This document shows, in pieces, positions 11,310 through 23,159 of a stretch of 64,000 nucleotides of DNA. The notes under the pieces are model-generated. The model ran no database searches. It saw only the letters and a program-made list of their open reading frames with translations, and was not told the origin of the DNA. Source of the stretch: Myotis daubentonii (Eukaryota > Chordata > Mammalia > Chiroptera > Vespertilionidae); assembly GCF_963259705.1 (NCBI RefSeq), contig NC_081850.1, positions 40,323,167-40,387,166 on the forward strand. Direction: 5' to 3'. Position 1 is the first letter of the stretch; every line of letters starts with the position of its first letter. The translations under genes and the position numbers were made by a program.

Positions 11310-11773
11310 TCCTGTATAGTAAAAGCCTAATATGCAAATTGACCAAACGGTGGAATGACTGTTGGAATGACCAGTCGCTATGATGCACACTGACCACCAG
11401 GGGGCAGATGCTCAACACAGGAGCTGCCCCCAGCCTGCAGGCCCCAGGCCAACCAAGGCAGCTGCCAGTGGAGGCCCCCTGATCACCCTGCTGGTCACCC
11501 TGCAGAGGTAGGTGAGCGGCGGTGGCAGCAGCTGGGGGAAAAGCCGGCCAGTGAGTGGGCGGCGGGGGGGTGGGGCTGGCCAACAAGAGGATCAATACCA
11601 CCCCTCGGCAGTGGCAGCAAGGAGTGGGGCCGGTGAGCAGGCGGTGCCAGGCCGGCCAAGGCAGGTGCCAGTGGGAGGCCCCCTGATCTCCCTGTCAGTC
11701 ACTCCACAGATTGGTCTTGATTGCCAGCCAGGCCTAAGGACTCTACCTGTGCATGAATTTCATGCACTGGTAC
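11310..11773 (+). mobile_element. HeliBat-type Helitron, second of a tandem pair
   Basis: It starts TCCTGTATAGTAAAAGCC directly after CTAG of the first copy and carries AATATGCAAATTGACC and CTGACCACCAGGGGGC. The 3' palindrome GTGCATGAATTTCATGCAC is at 11749-11767, but the usual GGCCTCTAG end is mutated. Confidence 0.85.
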
Positions 11774-11775
11774 AG

Positions 11776-11898
11776 CAGTTGCCAACCTTTCAGACCTCAT
11801 GGACCACTGCTCCAAAGGTTTCCTTAAACCAGTGGTCACCAACCTTTCAGACCTCACGGACCATCACTGGTCTGCGGGCCACTGGTTGGCAACCACTG
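11776..11898. mobile_element. Short hAT-like palindromic element
   Basis: The core 11830-11898 begins CAGTGGTCACCAACC and ends GGTTGGCAACCACTG, near-perfect inverted termini. A second left end (CAGTTGCCAACC) lies at 11776. The pairing of termini suggests a MITE; no target duplication was found. Confidence 0.6.
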
Positions 11899-11899
11899 C

Positions 11900-11904
<5 letters not shown>

Positions 11905-11961
<57 letters not shown>
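11905..11961. repeat. (TA)n microsatellite
   Basis: A perfect TA dinucleotide run. Confidence 0.98.
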
Positions 11962-11963
<2 letters not shown>

Positions 11964-11999
11964 CTGTACACATATATTTCTTATGATAAATGGTTGTGG

Positions 12000-13690
12000 G
12001 ATATAGTGTTATACTACTCTTTGTATTTGGTATTATCTGTTGAAGGATTGAGACCCAGGAGAGTTAATTAATTGCCTAGCCTGGCAGTGAATTCATTGCA
12101 GAGCCACAATCCAGAATCTCAATTTGATTCCTTGGAAGTCCCGAGTTTATGCATTCTTGAGATGATAGTAGAACTACATGCTGTAGCCCTTCCAACCAAC
12201 ATTTAATATCATTGCATATATCTTTACATAGTTAACACAGTAACTGTTTCCTTATCTGTTTGACTCTGTCTCAACCTGAAGAATTTTATCTTAATCTGCC
12301 CTGATTTCTCCTGCAAAAATTTCTTTCATGCGTTCATTCTTTCCCTTAGACCACTGGAATCTGATTCCAACTCAGCCACTCCACTGACTGTTGCTATTTT
12401 CAAGGTCACTGGTGAACTCCTTGTCAGATCCAGAGGCCCCTTCTCCGTCTTCATGTTAATGGATTCTATATCATGAGATGACTAAGCAAGACCTCCTCCT
12501 CAAAATTCTTTTTTCCCAATATTTGGCCATCTTCTCCTGACACTTCCCCTTGACTGTGCCAAGACCCCTGTTTGTTAGTGAGGATTGACTGAGCCCTTAC
12601 TGTGGTACAGACATCACATTAAACACTTTTCATGAGTAGCTCAAGGATCAGCTCCTCTGTCTTTCAAGAATTATCTTTCTCTAAATTAGTTTTGAAGTGA
12701 TAGACCTGCCCAGTTAGGAATTTAGGATCAGATCACACTGTGATGTGACTTTCCACAGAAGCCCTGCTTTCATCCACATAGTCTATGCAGGATGATCTTC
12801 ATAATGCAGAATAAGATGAAATTCTTTCAAATGTTGTTTGTGAACAACTTTTAATGAATAGGGAAAATACCACATAAGAGTGCTACCTCTTACCTCTTAC
12901 ACAAGGCAGTATGCAAGTAAACTGGTGGTTATTTCTGTCTGGGTAGTGAAGTGGGGGTGATATTTTTCTTCTTACTGATGTGTTTTGAGTTCTCAGCATT
13001 TATACACTCAGCATCTTGACATTCATTTGATGAACAAAACAACAAAGTTAAAATAAGCCCTACAGGCGTCTTGGCACCATGGCCTAAAAAAAGAGAAACG
13101 GGTACATGGCATGCTCTGCTCCTGAGTTAGGCTGCATTGCTGCTGCTTCACCTGTCTCACCAGCACCTAAAGACTATCAAATCTGAGGACAGATAATTCC
13201 CACTTTAGGGGGGGGGGGGGCGGGGAACGGGTCCCAAAATTTATAAATCAGTTAGAGGGTTTTTTGTTGTTGTTGTTGTTTTTGTTTTTGTTTTTACTTT
13301 GGAGAAGAAAATGTGGGAAATGGTAGCCAGGTCCTTAACAATAATAGTACATACAAGATCATTTCACCTGTAACAAAATTGATCCATGAAATAGGCCCCA
13401 ACTGCTATTTACAATAGTGTCTCTGTGAATGGTTATCTGCAAGATTTGAGGGATGTATGGATGAGTATGGAGAGTTTATTTTTACATGTTTAGATGTTGC
13501 CCTTCATTGCATTTCTGACTAGAGATGCCACTCCCCCTCCCCCTCAATCTCATGTTCTAAGGGCAAGATCCTTTCTTTATAGGAACCATGTAAGGAAAAT
13601 GTTCAATATAGGAGAGCAGTTTGGGAAAGATTGTTAACAGGCTCAGAAATGGCTTGCTCCTGTTCAGGATTCCAATGCAATCCAGGTTTC
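12000..13690. other. Intergenic stretch, mostly unassigned
   Basis: A possible MIR piece (TTGACTGAGCCCTTACTG) lies near 12585-12650. A poly-G run is at 13208-13220 and a GTT/TTTTTG-rich run at 13260-13294. I see no gene. Confidence 0.4.
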
Positions 13691-13693
13691 CTA

Positions 13694-13698
<5 letters not shown>

Positions 13699-13741
<43 letters not shown>
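13699..13741. repeat. (TC)n(TA)n microsatellite
   Basis: A TC run passes directly into a TA run, immediately next to the start of a Helitron. Confidence 0.95.
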
Positions 13742-13742
13742 G

Positions 13743-14420
13743 TACCCTAATAAAAGACAAAAAGGGTAACTGACCGTACCTTTGCTATGCTTCCCATTGG
13801 CTAATCAGGGAGATATGCAAATTTACTGCCAACAAAGATGGTGGCCGGCAGCCACACAGCTGAAGCGAGCAGGAGGCTTGCTTGCTCCAGTAATGGAGGA
13901 AGCCAAGGTTCCCCGCCTGCCGTGGCCGGGCTCTGAGCTCTGAAAGCAACAAAGTTTCAATTATAGAAGCTAAACAAACCCCAGATACCTGCTTTCAGCA
14001 GGCCATGGCCTCAGAGCTGGAACGAGCAGGAGCTGCTCTCAGCTCCAGTGACGGCAACAAAGTTTCAATTACAGAAGGTAAATAAATCCCAGAATAAAAG
14101 AAAAAAAGGAGAGGCTTGGAGCTTCAGTTGCCCGCCAGCCTGAAAACGGCCCTCAGCCCCTCACCCAGACTGGCCAGGCACCCCAGTGGGGACCCCCACC
14201 CTAAAGGGGGTGTGGCCAGCCTGAAAACAGCCATCAGTCTCTCATCCAGACTGGCCAGGCACCTCAGTGGTGACCCCCACCCTGAAGGGGGTGTGACCAG
14301 CTGCAAACAGCCATCAGCCCCTCACCCAGGCTGGCCAGGCACCCAAACGGGACCCCCACCCTGATCCAGGACATCCTTCAGGGCAAACCAGCCGGCCCCC
14401 ACCCGTGCACTAGGCCTCTA
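13743..14420 (+). mobile_element. HeliBat-type Helitron with internal 81-bp repeats
   Basis: It starts TACCCTAATAAAAGAC and ends 'cgtgcactaggcctcta'. The interior holds 'gatatgcaaatttactgcc', CAAAGATGGTGGCCGGCAGC, two copies of CAACAAAGTTTCAATTA followed by an AG|GTAAATAA donor-like site, and three 81-bp tandem units (14134-14371). This variant probably carries captured host sequence; I cannot name the donor gene. Confidence 0.75.
14134..14371 (+). repeat. Three-copy 81-bp tandem repeat inside a Helitron
   Basis: Units start at 14134, 14215 and 14296, each reading like GCCAGCCTGAAAACGGCC, then ACTGGCCAGGCACC, then GACCCCCACCCT. The third unit is diverged and shorter. The period is a multiple of three, which keeps a frame open by chance. 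Confidence 0.9.
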
Positions 14421-14886
14421 TCCTATATAGTAAAAGGGTAATATGCAAATTGACCCTAACAGCAGAAAGACTGGGACTGTCTGGTCACTATAACACACAC
14501 TGACCACCAGGGGGAAGACACTCAATGCAGGAGCTGCCCTCTGGTGGTCAGTGCACTCCCACATGGGGGAGCTCTGCTCAGCCACAAGCCAGGCTGATGG
14601 CTGCCAGTACAGCAGTGGTGGTGGGAGCCTCTCCTGCCTCCTCAGCAGCGCTAAGGATGTCCGACTGCAGTTTAGGCCTGCTCCCCGCTGGCAAGTGGAC
14701 ATCCCCTGATGGCTGCCAGGCTGCCAGAGGGATGTCTGATTGCCAGCTTAGGCCCAATCCCTCGGGGAGCAGGCCTAAGCCAGCAGGTGGTCATCCCTCT
14801 AGGGGTCCCAGACTGCGAGAGGGCACAGGCCAGGCTGAGGGACACCCCCCCCTGAGTGCACAAATTTTTGTGCACCGGGCCTCTAA
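14421..14886 (+). mobile_element. HeliBat-type Helitron, second of a tandem pair
   Basis: It starts TCCTATATAGTAAAAGGG and contains TAATATGCAAATTGACCC. The 3' palindrome GTGCACAAATTTTTGTGCAC lies at 14857-14876, followed by 'cgggcctctaa' (CTRR end). Confidence 0.9.
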
Positions 14887-16955
14887 TATATATATTTCTT
14901 TTTTTTCCTCCATCATTGCCGTTATGCAAAGCCGAATGAAAGAGAATGGGAGTCACTATTATCCAAAGCCGCATAAAGGCACATTCTCCTTTATGTGGTC
15001 TTGTGTCCTGTTACTGTTACAACACCCCCTACCCACCCATCAAACCCAAATATGAGGGCTTTTACCTAAGTGTGTTGTGACTTAGTCCAGATATCAGCCC
15101 AGGTTATGTTTTTTTCTGCTTTCAACATTCCCTTCACTCTGAACTAACAATCTGCCTCCTTTCATATTTGGCATCATCTTAACTCTCATTCTTCTTACAT
15201 GATCATAAATGCCGGGGTTTTGCCCTATTGATCATTTGTCTTTGGCTTCTTTGCTATCTATTGATTAAGGCTGGCAGCTATTGGTCTCAGTGATGTTCTC
15301 TCTGCTTTACTCCAACACATAGTACAAGTACTCTTCACTCATTAAATCATAATCTCCTTTGGCTGAACTTGTTCAAAGAACGAAAGAAATGCTTCATCTG
15401 GATATAAACCTGTAATTTCTTAGCCAGTATAAGATTTAAAGTCTTTTTAGTCCCCTGTATAGTCCCGATGTACCAACCTTAAAAAGTAATTTCAGTCTTG
15501 TATTTCATTTAGTCTTCTTCCTCAGTAAAAATATCAACAAATTACTCTGGAAGACATCTTTCTTGGGTTTGTTAATTGGATTATTTTTAATAGCCCGGTT
15601 TTAGAATTTATTGCTAGGGCTCAAACACAGGCAAATCATCATTAATTACAACGAGCAAGGCACTCACGGAATCATAAGTAAAACAAAACGAAGTGTTTTT
15701 CATTTAGTGTTTTTCAAGGTGGGTTAGCTTAAAAGGAACGGCATGTTTTCTATTTCGAAAATCAGGAGAAGCTTGTTCTACTTGGTCAAAAGCAGGGATA
15801 TATGAAGCCACTAATTTTCCAAGAAAAAAGGTCTTTTTCAAGACCCTCTGAGGGTTAACTTGATGACAAAATGGGAGATTATCCTCAGCCATCTGTCACT
15901 GAAACCCAGCCTCCATTCTATATCCAAGCCTCAGAGCAGAGAGAAAGTAAAGGGAATCGAGAGACATAAATGTACTAGGAGCTGCTTCACAGCAAGTTTA
16001 TTTCCCATTTGTCTCCATCAGAAGGCTTTCAAGATGGGAACATTTAACAGGCCTCTCACTGACAGCTGGTGGGAAGATTAGTGATCAAGGGTTGCAGATA
16101 TTTGGACAAGGAATGTGTTCTGCTGTGGGACTGATGGGAAAGTGAGTGGGAGAGAGAATGCTAACTCTAGGTCCTGAAATGGAGACTGATTAAGCTAAAA
16201 TCCCCAGAAGTCATTGCCGGGGAAGAACAATGGATCCCACCTCCTTGTGGACGCAGCACCCTATGTCCATCTGGGGAAAGGCAGGCAGCCCTCTTTAGAG
16301 AAATTGTAGTGAGTAGCTAAGCGGTGTTCTTGACAAAGCCAATTGTGACAGGCTTCTCACAGGGGCTCAGCTCTGTCTGAGGAGAGAAAACATTTGTCAG
16401 TGAAACAAACAGTGTGAGGAAGTCACAGCCTTTATGCAGAAGCAGAATTCTTTTGTTCGGCCCTAATCATTTACCAGTTCATCTGATGGGTGTATTTTTC
16501 TAGCCTCAATGATTCCAGGCCCTCCCACAGAATCTCAGTGGAGAAATGGGGACTGCGAAGATTTTTGCTTTTTCAATTTACAGACTGCTTCCGAGGTCGA
16601 TGAAGCTATTGATTCCACTCGCATGCATTTACCACTCCCTGTCCTTCTCACCCTCCTCAAAGTTTACTGATTCATTCCAAAAACCAAGGTGTAGACATAT
16701 AGTTGAATTAGAACTGACCCATAGTTTAAGCATGAAGCGAAAGGAACGACTCTGTGGGTGGCTACTGCAAGAAAGTCTGAACAGAGATGCCAGTGGTCTT
16801 GTGGTGATATGAAGCCAGCAAGTGCCCAGGCAAAATGAGGAGAGCTGAGTGGAGAAAGGAAGCAGCTGAGCCTCTATCTCCCCCCGAGTTCTAACTCATC
16901 CTCTTATTTAAGAGAAAAAAAAGTCTCCGAATAAGTCTTTCTCCTCTTCTGGAAT
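14887..16955. other. Intergenic stretch without recognised elements
   Basis: About 2 kb of AT-rich DNA. Short open frames at 15704-15892 (minus), 15860-16081 and 16546-16812 (plus) have no recognisable product. Confidence 0.4.
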
Positions 16956-16984
16956 CCCAAAAGGTGAATGCTGGAAAGAACCTG

Positions 16985-17060
16985 AATAGCATCTAAAGCA
17001 AACCTTCCATTTTACAGGTGAGGGAAACTGAGGATTGCAGAGGTGACCTGACTTTTCTGT
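16985..17060 (-). repeat. MIR SINE relic
   Basis: Contains 'ccattttacaggtgagggaaactgaggattgcagaggtgacctg'. Confidence 0.65.
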
Positions 17061-17694
17061 GGTCGGAGTTGCTTCAGGACAGTCTGCCATTTTCCTAAGG
17101 CCCAGTCACTTCTGTCTGGCAGCAGATTCTCTCCTTGACCAAACTATACTCAGGCTCCTCAGAATTCTTCTCAAATACACTTGGACTTTTGGTCTTCCTT
17201 GTTTAACTCTACATTTTCTGACTTTAGCAAGAAATCCTGCTAAGTCAGGTCAGCCAAAATCTCCCACTCTGGCTATCTGACCATCCTTTCCATTCCTGAC
17301 CGGTTCCTCCTCGCCCACCATTCCCCAGGTGAGGTCTGACCACACCAAGTCTTGTTAGGTCAGTTTAGCCGAATCCTTCCTTATCTGCAATGTTTCCTCT
17401 TAGTGTTTTTCTAGCCACTGACAGCGCCCCCCTCCTTGGCTATAAATTCCCACTTTTCCTTGTATTTCGAGTTGAGTCCATAGCAATGGTTTTGATACCT
17501 ACCTTGATGGTTCTGAAAAAAAGTCTACCCTTTAATAAGCATCATGAATAATTTTGTCTTTAACACTTGTCTGAAGAGCCATATATTTTCTAATCATCAT
17601 GAAGGAGAGAAAATAGGAATTCTCCACTCTCTGTTCATACAATTACAAGGGGTTGGGAAAAGAGGACTAAAATCCTTACCTAAAAATAAAGAAG

Positions 17695-17948
17695 GCCCAG
17701 CCAGCCTGGCTCAGTGGTTGAGTGTCAACCTATGAACCACGAGGTCACTGTTCGATTTCCCAGTCAGGGCACATGCCGGGGTTGCGGGTTCGATCCCCTG
17801 GGCGGGTGTATGTGTGTGTGTGTGGTGTGTGTGTGTGTGTGTGTGTGCACGTGCGTACGTGCGCAGGAGGCAACCTATTGCTGATTCTCTTTCATTGATA
17901 TTTCTATCTTTTCCTCCCTCTCTGAAATCAGTAAAAATATATATCTAA
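17695..17948 (+). mobile_element. Ves SINE with an internal TG microsatellite
   Basis: A Ves head (GCCTGGCTCAGTGGTTGAGTG) and CT-rich tail ending AAATCAGTAAAAATATATAT are separated by a TG/GTGC run at about 17808-17860, which makes the element longer than usual. Confidence 0.92.
17808..17860 (+). repeat. (TG)n microsatellite
   Basis: TG dinucleotides with short GCAC/GTGC interruptions, inside a Ves SINE. Confidence 0.9.
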
Positions 17949-18306
17949 AGTAAGAATTTTAGATTTCTAAAGAAAATACATATTGACTACTGACTGCTCT
18001 TTTACTTTTTAATAAAATCCTCTTTTATTTCTATAGGATGGCCAGACATGAAGCATAAACTTTAAGAGGGTCCCACCCCAATGATCTACATTATTCTCAT
18101 GCCTGCCCCCAGTTACCCTCTGAAATTCCCAATTCTGGTCATTTTAAATGCTAGGGACATACAATTTAATTTTAAAATTCATCGAATTGTTTTAATAGAA
18201 AAAAAGACAAGTCTGAATTATAGACTATTGGAAAATAAATTACACTGACATTATTACAAAAAATGAGTTTATTAGATTAAAAAAGAAAAAAAAAAAGAAA
18301 AAGATG

Positions 18307-18547
18307 GGCCATGGCCAGTTTTCTCAGTGGTTAGAGAGTTGGCACGAACCAAATGGTCTCAGGTTCCATTCCCAGTCAAGGGCACATACCTTTGTTGACC
18401 CGGTGCCTGTTGGAGGCACCAACCTATGTGTCTCTTTCACATCGATGTTTCTTTCTCTCCTCTCTCTCTCTCTCCCCGCTCCCTCCTTTCTCCCTTCCAC
18501 TCTCTCTAAAAATCAATGAAAAAAATATTCTTGGATGAGAATCTAAA
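18307..18547 (+). mobile_element. Ves SINE
   Basis: Head GGCCATGGCCAGTTTTCTCAG, CT-rich middle and AAATCAATGAAAAAAATATTC tail. AGAAA..AAGATG occurs on both sides (18296-18306 and near 18548-18560), consistent with a target duplication. Confidence 0.88.
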
Positions 18548-18559
18548 AGAAAAAAAGAT

Positions 18560-20385
18560 GTTGGGGAGCTGGATAAGAATGAGATGTAATCAGCATAGGA
18601 GTTATTTTGTATTTTTCCAAAGGAATTTGCAAAATTTGTTTGCAGCTGGAACACAATCATTAAAACCTTTGCCACACTACTGTCATACTTAGCAATCACA
18701 AATCATTCTCACCTGCATGAACTTGACTTACACTGGGATGACTAACTGAGCTCTAAAGAAGTGTCTTCATTTCAAGAATAGGAAAACGATGTTTTATTTT
18801 TGTTATTTATTGAAGCATTTGATAGTTAACATGGATATAAAACAATCCTTAGCTAAATGCATCAACCCCTTGGGGGCTCTAACAGTTGTGTTGATCTAGA
18901 TGCATCAAGCTTTCCATTCATTGTCACTTTCAAAAATTCTTGTCAAAGTTGTCATCACACTGAAGGTCTGACTCATTTTTAGCTTATTTGTTCGGATCTG
19001 TCAGTTATAATTGTTCTTACTTCTCTAGCCATTTTGGTTAATTTCCCTGTCTGCACAGCCCACCAAACCTCCTCCCCCAGCTGTCCCAACTGGATTTGGT
19101 ATTTGCTAAGATGTCTGGCCCTGAACTTCAAATTACATTCTAGGTCTGGCTAAGTCACAAAACAGCTACTGCTCTTGGTCAGGCTACAGTGGGTGACTGA
19201 AGTCTTTTCCTCCTTTTAAGAATATTTTATGAACTGATGAGGTTTCTTCTAGATGATCTTTTCCTTTACATTGATAACCTTTTCAATGAATAAATAACTA
19301 ATAACTAACTGGTAGATATTGCAGGAGATTTTGCTAACTTTATTGGCTAGCTTCCAAAATCTGGAGTGCATTATCAGTATCTTTTCTTCTTAAGTAAACA
19401 TGTTTTACCAATTTAACAGCGAGCATGACACACAGGAGACACTCGTTTTTTTGCTGTTATTATTGCTTACTTTTCTCTTTCAAGTAGTTAAAAAAATATA
19501 TCAAATAATGAGTTTTCATTACAACTAATATGGTGGCTGAGTTTTGAAGGTGATAGATTCCTGGTGTAAGGAAAAACAAATATTCTGAACCAGGCACCTT
19601 GAAATATGCTGGAAATATGAAAATGAGTATGTCACAGTCAGACTTTGTATTCCAGGGGTGTTAAATACAGGTAGCTGTTTTCATACAGTTGGCTGTCGCT
19701 ACAACTTGCATGACCCATTACTTGCATTAAACAAGCTGGGGAATGAAGCATTAGCACAGTCTCAAGTTCATTTATTACTCTCATCACACCTCAGTATAGC
19801 CAGGAAACCCTCCTTCATCTGATAACTATGCCACTGGGAAATGTGGTCCCAAAGTCACCCTAGCAGGGAAAGGGAGGAAGGGGGGTCACACAGAATATTT
19901 TTAAAGGCCAAACTTACAAGTGGTTCTACCCACAGTTTATTGGCCAGACTCTGATACACAGCTAAGTGCAAGGAACCTGGGGAATAATTGACCTCTTGTA
20001 CGCCAGGGAAGAGGAACTGGGTGGTGAGTACTTAGCATTACTTTTGCCACACAGCCAGAGATTATTTTCATCTGAATCTCTCAACATACACAACATTGAA
20101 AATAAATGCCAATATTTCTCACAACCATGAGGAAATAAACATTTTTAGATCATCATGGTACTTCTCAAAGAGAGTTACTGCTTCTTTATTGAATCTGCTA
20201 TATCAAGGAAACGTAACATTAATGATATAATTTTTATCTGTGGCAAAACTGTATCATCAACTAATATTTATATAAAAACATATCTGGATCATATTCAACA
20301 TAATTGTTCTTTCTGCATCATATAATAATTAAAGCAAGACTCCTTGGGCACATATTCTAGTCTTCATTATGTATTTTATGTAATG
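18560..20385. other. Intergenic stretch without recognised elements
   Basis: AT-rich, no convincing gene or repeat. Confidence 0.4.
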
Positions 20386-20387
20386 GG

Positions 20388-20830
20388 TTTGTGTCTCCCC
20401 AAAAGATACATTCAAGTACTAGTCCCTTGTACATGAGAATATGATCTTATTCAGAAATAGGGTCTTTGTAGATGTAGTCAAGATGAGGTCATACTGAATT
20501 AGGATGGGTTCTGATTCTAATGACTGTTGTCTTTATAAGAGAGAGGGAAATCTGCATACAGGAACACATCAACACACTGTAAGAAGGCCATGTGAAGTCA
20601 GAGGCAGAGCTTGGACTGATACAGCTACAAGCTAAGGAAAGTTAAGGATGGCAATTGCCACAAGCTAGGAGGCATGGAATGAATTCTCCCTCTCAGAGCT
20701 CCAGAAGGAACCAATCCTACCAACTGCTTGACTTTAAACTTCTAATCTTAAGAACTGTGAGAGAATACATTTTTATTGTGTTAAGGCACTGAGTTTGTGG
20801 CTGATTTTTTTATGGTATCTCTGGACAGAC
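20388..20830 (+). mobile_element. MLT1 LTR (ERVL-MaLR)
   Basis: It reads TGTAATGGGTTTGTGTCTCC, 'aatagggtctttgtagatgtagtcaagatgaggtcatact' and 'gaactgtgagagaatacatttttattgtgttaaggcac' in order. Confidence 0.88.
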
Positions 20831-22010
20831 ACCATCTTTTAATTTGTCATGGATAATACACACAGGATCAGAGAAATTTATTCTTACACTCATGTAAGGT
20901 AATTTTATACTTTTTCTGGCTTATCCTTGAGCTCTAAAGGGTAAGTGCTTAAGGAAATCCTTTTTTTTTTTTTTTCCTGAACAGTTTTTACGCTCAACTA
21001 AAAGTAGGAATGTATCAGAAAGGTTTTCTATTAATTTCTAAGTAGACTGATAGATGATCCTAATTTCTGAACAGCGTTGGTTACATTATCAATCATTTTA
21101 GATATACACAATCTGAGGTTGTGGTGATAGTTTTAATCGGAGTCATAAGGAAAAAACATATTCAAAACCAACTAAATACAATAAAATATATTAACCAATT
21201 CCTAAAAATGACCTGAAATATCTGTCATCTTGCTGTTGACCTGAAGTATGATTTAGCAACATCACTACCTGTAGTAAAAAGGAAAGTAGTACTTCACTGC
21301 ATACAAGAGGAAGTCTTACAGTTATGCCACAAAATGGTGTGTCTTTTACTTCCAGGACTAGAACAGAAATGCACTCTAGAAGAAAACACAGAAACAGTGC
21401 TCATTGCTTTTTATATAAATTAAAAACCAGTGTGTGTGGAAATAGCTATTATAAATATTAAATGGCATTTCTGTATTTTTATACATGTACATATTTTTAA
21501 AGCAGATTGTACAAATACAAGAAAATGCTGTCAAACTTCAAGTTACTTTTCATTAACTATCTGCTGTCTCACCCACAGAAACCCTTCTATGTAATTTAAG
21601 GTTATATAATCTTATTGCTAATCAGCCAGCAACCACTCCCACCATTCTCTCCAAAATTATAAGGTAATATTTATGAACAAAAATCACTATGACATCATTG
21701 CAGTCAAACAATTACACAAACAAGAGTCAAATTAAGTCAAACATTTACATGACATGGAAGAGATAAAAGTCACCTTTCCAAGTTATGGGAGTTACCTAAA
21801 ATGTATGTCTTGGGAGAGGAGACAGGAGAGAGGCTTTGTTCCTCAAAGTACACCGAGAAGTCTGTTTTTGAACTCTGAGAATGTAATACCAACTCAAATA
21901 TTTACAACAGCAGTATGATTAACATGTTGCTATTACATTACTTAGTAGACATTTGTTCACTTTTAATACTTGCTATGAACTTCATTTAACAGACATGTGC
22001 AAAGAAAACC
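20830..22010. other. Intergenic stretch without recognised elements
   Basis: AT-rich, no convincing gene or repeat. Confidence 0.4.
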
Positions 22011-22014
22011 TTAA

Positions 22015-22930
22015 TGAAAAGGATGATTCGAACAACCACTATGGAAAAGTGTGGAGTTGCCTCAAAAAATTAAAAATAGAACTGCCATTTAACCCAATAT
22101 TCCCACTTCTAGGAATATATCCTAAGCCTGAAACACCAATCAGAAAGAATGTATGGCCCTAACCAGTTTGGCTCAGTGTTTAGAGCGTTAGCCTGCAGAC
22201 TGAAAGGTCCCAGGTTCGATTCTGGTCAAGGGCATGCACCTTGGTTGCAGGCACATCCCCTGGTTGCGGGCACATCCCCAGTAGGAGGTGTGCAGGAGGC
22301 AGCTGATTGATGTTTCTCTCTCATCGATGTTTCTGACTCTCTATCTCTCTCCCTTCCTCTCTGTAAAAAATCAATAAACTATATTTAAAAAAGAAAGAAT
22401 GTATGCACCCCTATGTTCATAGTAGTGCCAATTTACAATAGCTAAGATCTGAAAACAGCCCAGTGCCCATCAATAGATGAGTGAATAAAAAAGCTGTTAC
22501 ATTTACACCATAAAATACTATGCAGCTTTAAAAAAAGGCTCTATTATCCTTTGAGACAACATAGAGGGACCTAGAAATTATGCTAAGCAAAATAAGAGTC
22601 AGAGAAAGACAAATATGTGATCTCACTTATATGTGGAGTCTAATGAACAAAATAAACTGACGAACAAAATAGATCAAGACATGGAAGCATGCAACAGATG
22701 AATCTGAGGTAAGGGGGGACATGAAGAGATTAACCAAAGAACTTATATGCATAACCCATGGACACAGACAATAGTGTGATGGCCTGGGGTGGGGCAGGAG
22801 TAGTGAGGGAGTTAATGGGGGGAAAAACGGGGACATCTGTAACACTTTCAACAATGTAAATTTAAATAGTGGAAACCAAATGTCCACCAACTGATGAGTT
22901 AATAAAGAAAATATGGTACATCCATCTATA
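22015..22930 (+). mobile_element. Bat L1, 3' end of ORF2 and 3' UTR, interrupted by a Ves SINE
   Basis: The left part (to 22155) and right part (from 22406) read as a continuous L1 ORF2 C-terminal stretch (AACCACTATGGAAAAGTGTG, 'ccacttctaggaatatatcc', 'ataaaatactatgcagcttt'). The 3' UTR follows (AACTTATATGCATAACCCATG, GGACATCTGTAACACTTTCA). Stop codons and the SINE show it is dead. Confidence 0.9.
22156..22391 (+). mobile_element. Ves SINE inside L1, 14-bp target duplication
   Basis: AGAAAGAATGTATG flanks it at 22142-22155 and 22392-22405. The head has AACCAGTTTGGCTCAGTG and the tail AAATCAATAAACTATATTT. Confidence 0.96.
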
Positions 22931-22942
22931 AAAAAAGATTCT

Positions 22943-23012
22943 GGGGTGGGAGTGGCCGGGGAGAGGTCAATGAGGGAAAAAGGAGTCATATGTAATAAAA
23001 ATAAAGAAATTT
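22943..23012 (+). mobile_element. Very short L1 3' UTR insertion (70 bp)
   Basis: The sequence GGGGTGGGAGTGGCC ... 'tcatatgtaataaaaataaag' matches the end of the bat L1 3' UTR. AAAAAAAGATTCT flanks it at 22930-22942 and 23013-23025. Confidence 0.75.
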
Positions 23013-23159
23013 AAAAAAAGATTCTAATCACTTCAAACAAAATTTTAAAGTTGCAGATCTTTACCTTTTCACTATAAGACTCAATGTAACCAATCTCACT
23101 CATTCTCAGATAATTTTCTTTCCAAGTTTTAGAAAGTATTATTCTAAGATTAAAATTAA

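Noticed and set aside
11074..11904. Several Pro/Gly-rich frames in the Helitron pair
   Set aside because: GC-rich non-autonomous Helitron interiors; frames exist on both strands and no helicase or replication-initiator motif was seen.
14116..14364. Open frame over the 81-bp repeats, as a possible repeat protein
   Set aside because: The period is a multiple of three, so the frame stays open by design of the repeat; it lies inside a Helitron with no start context or known product.
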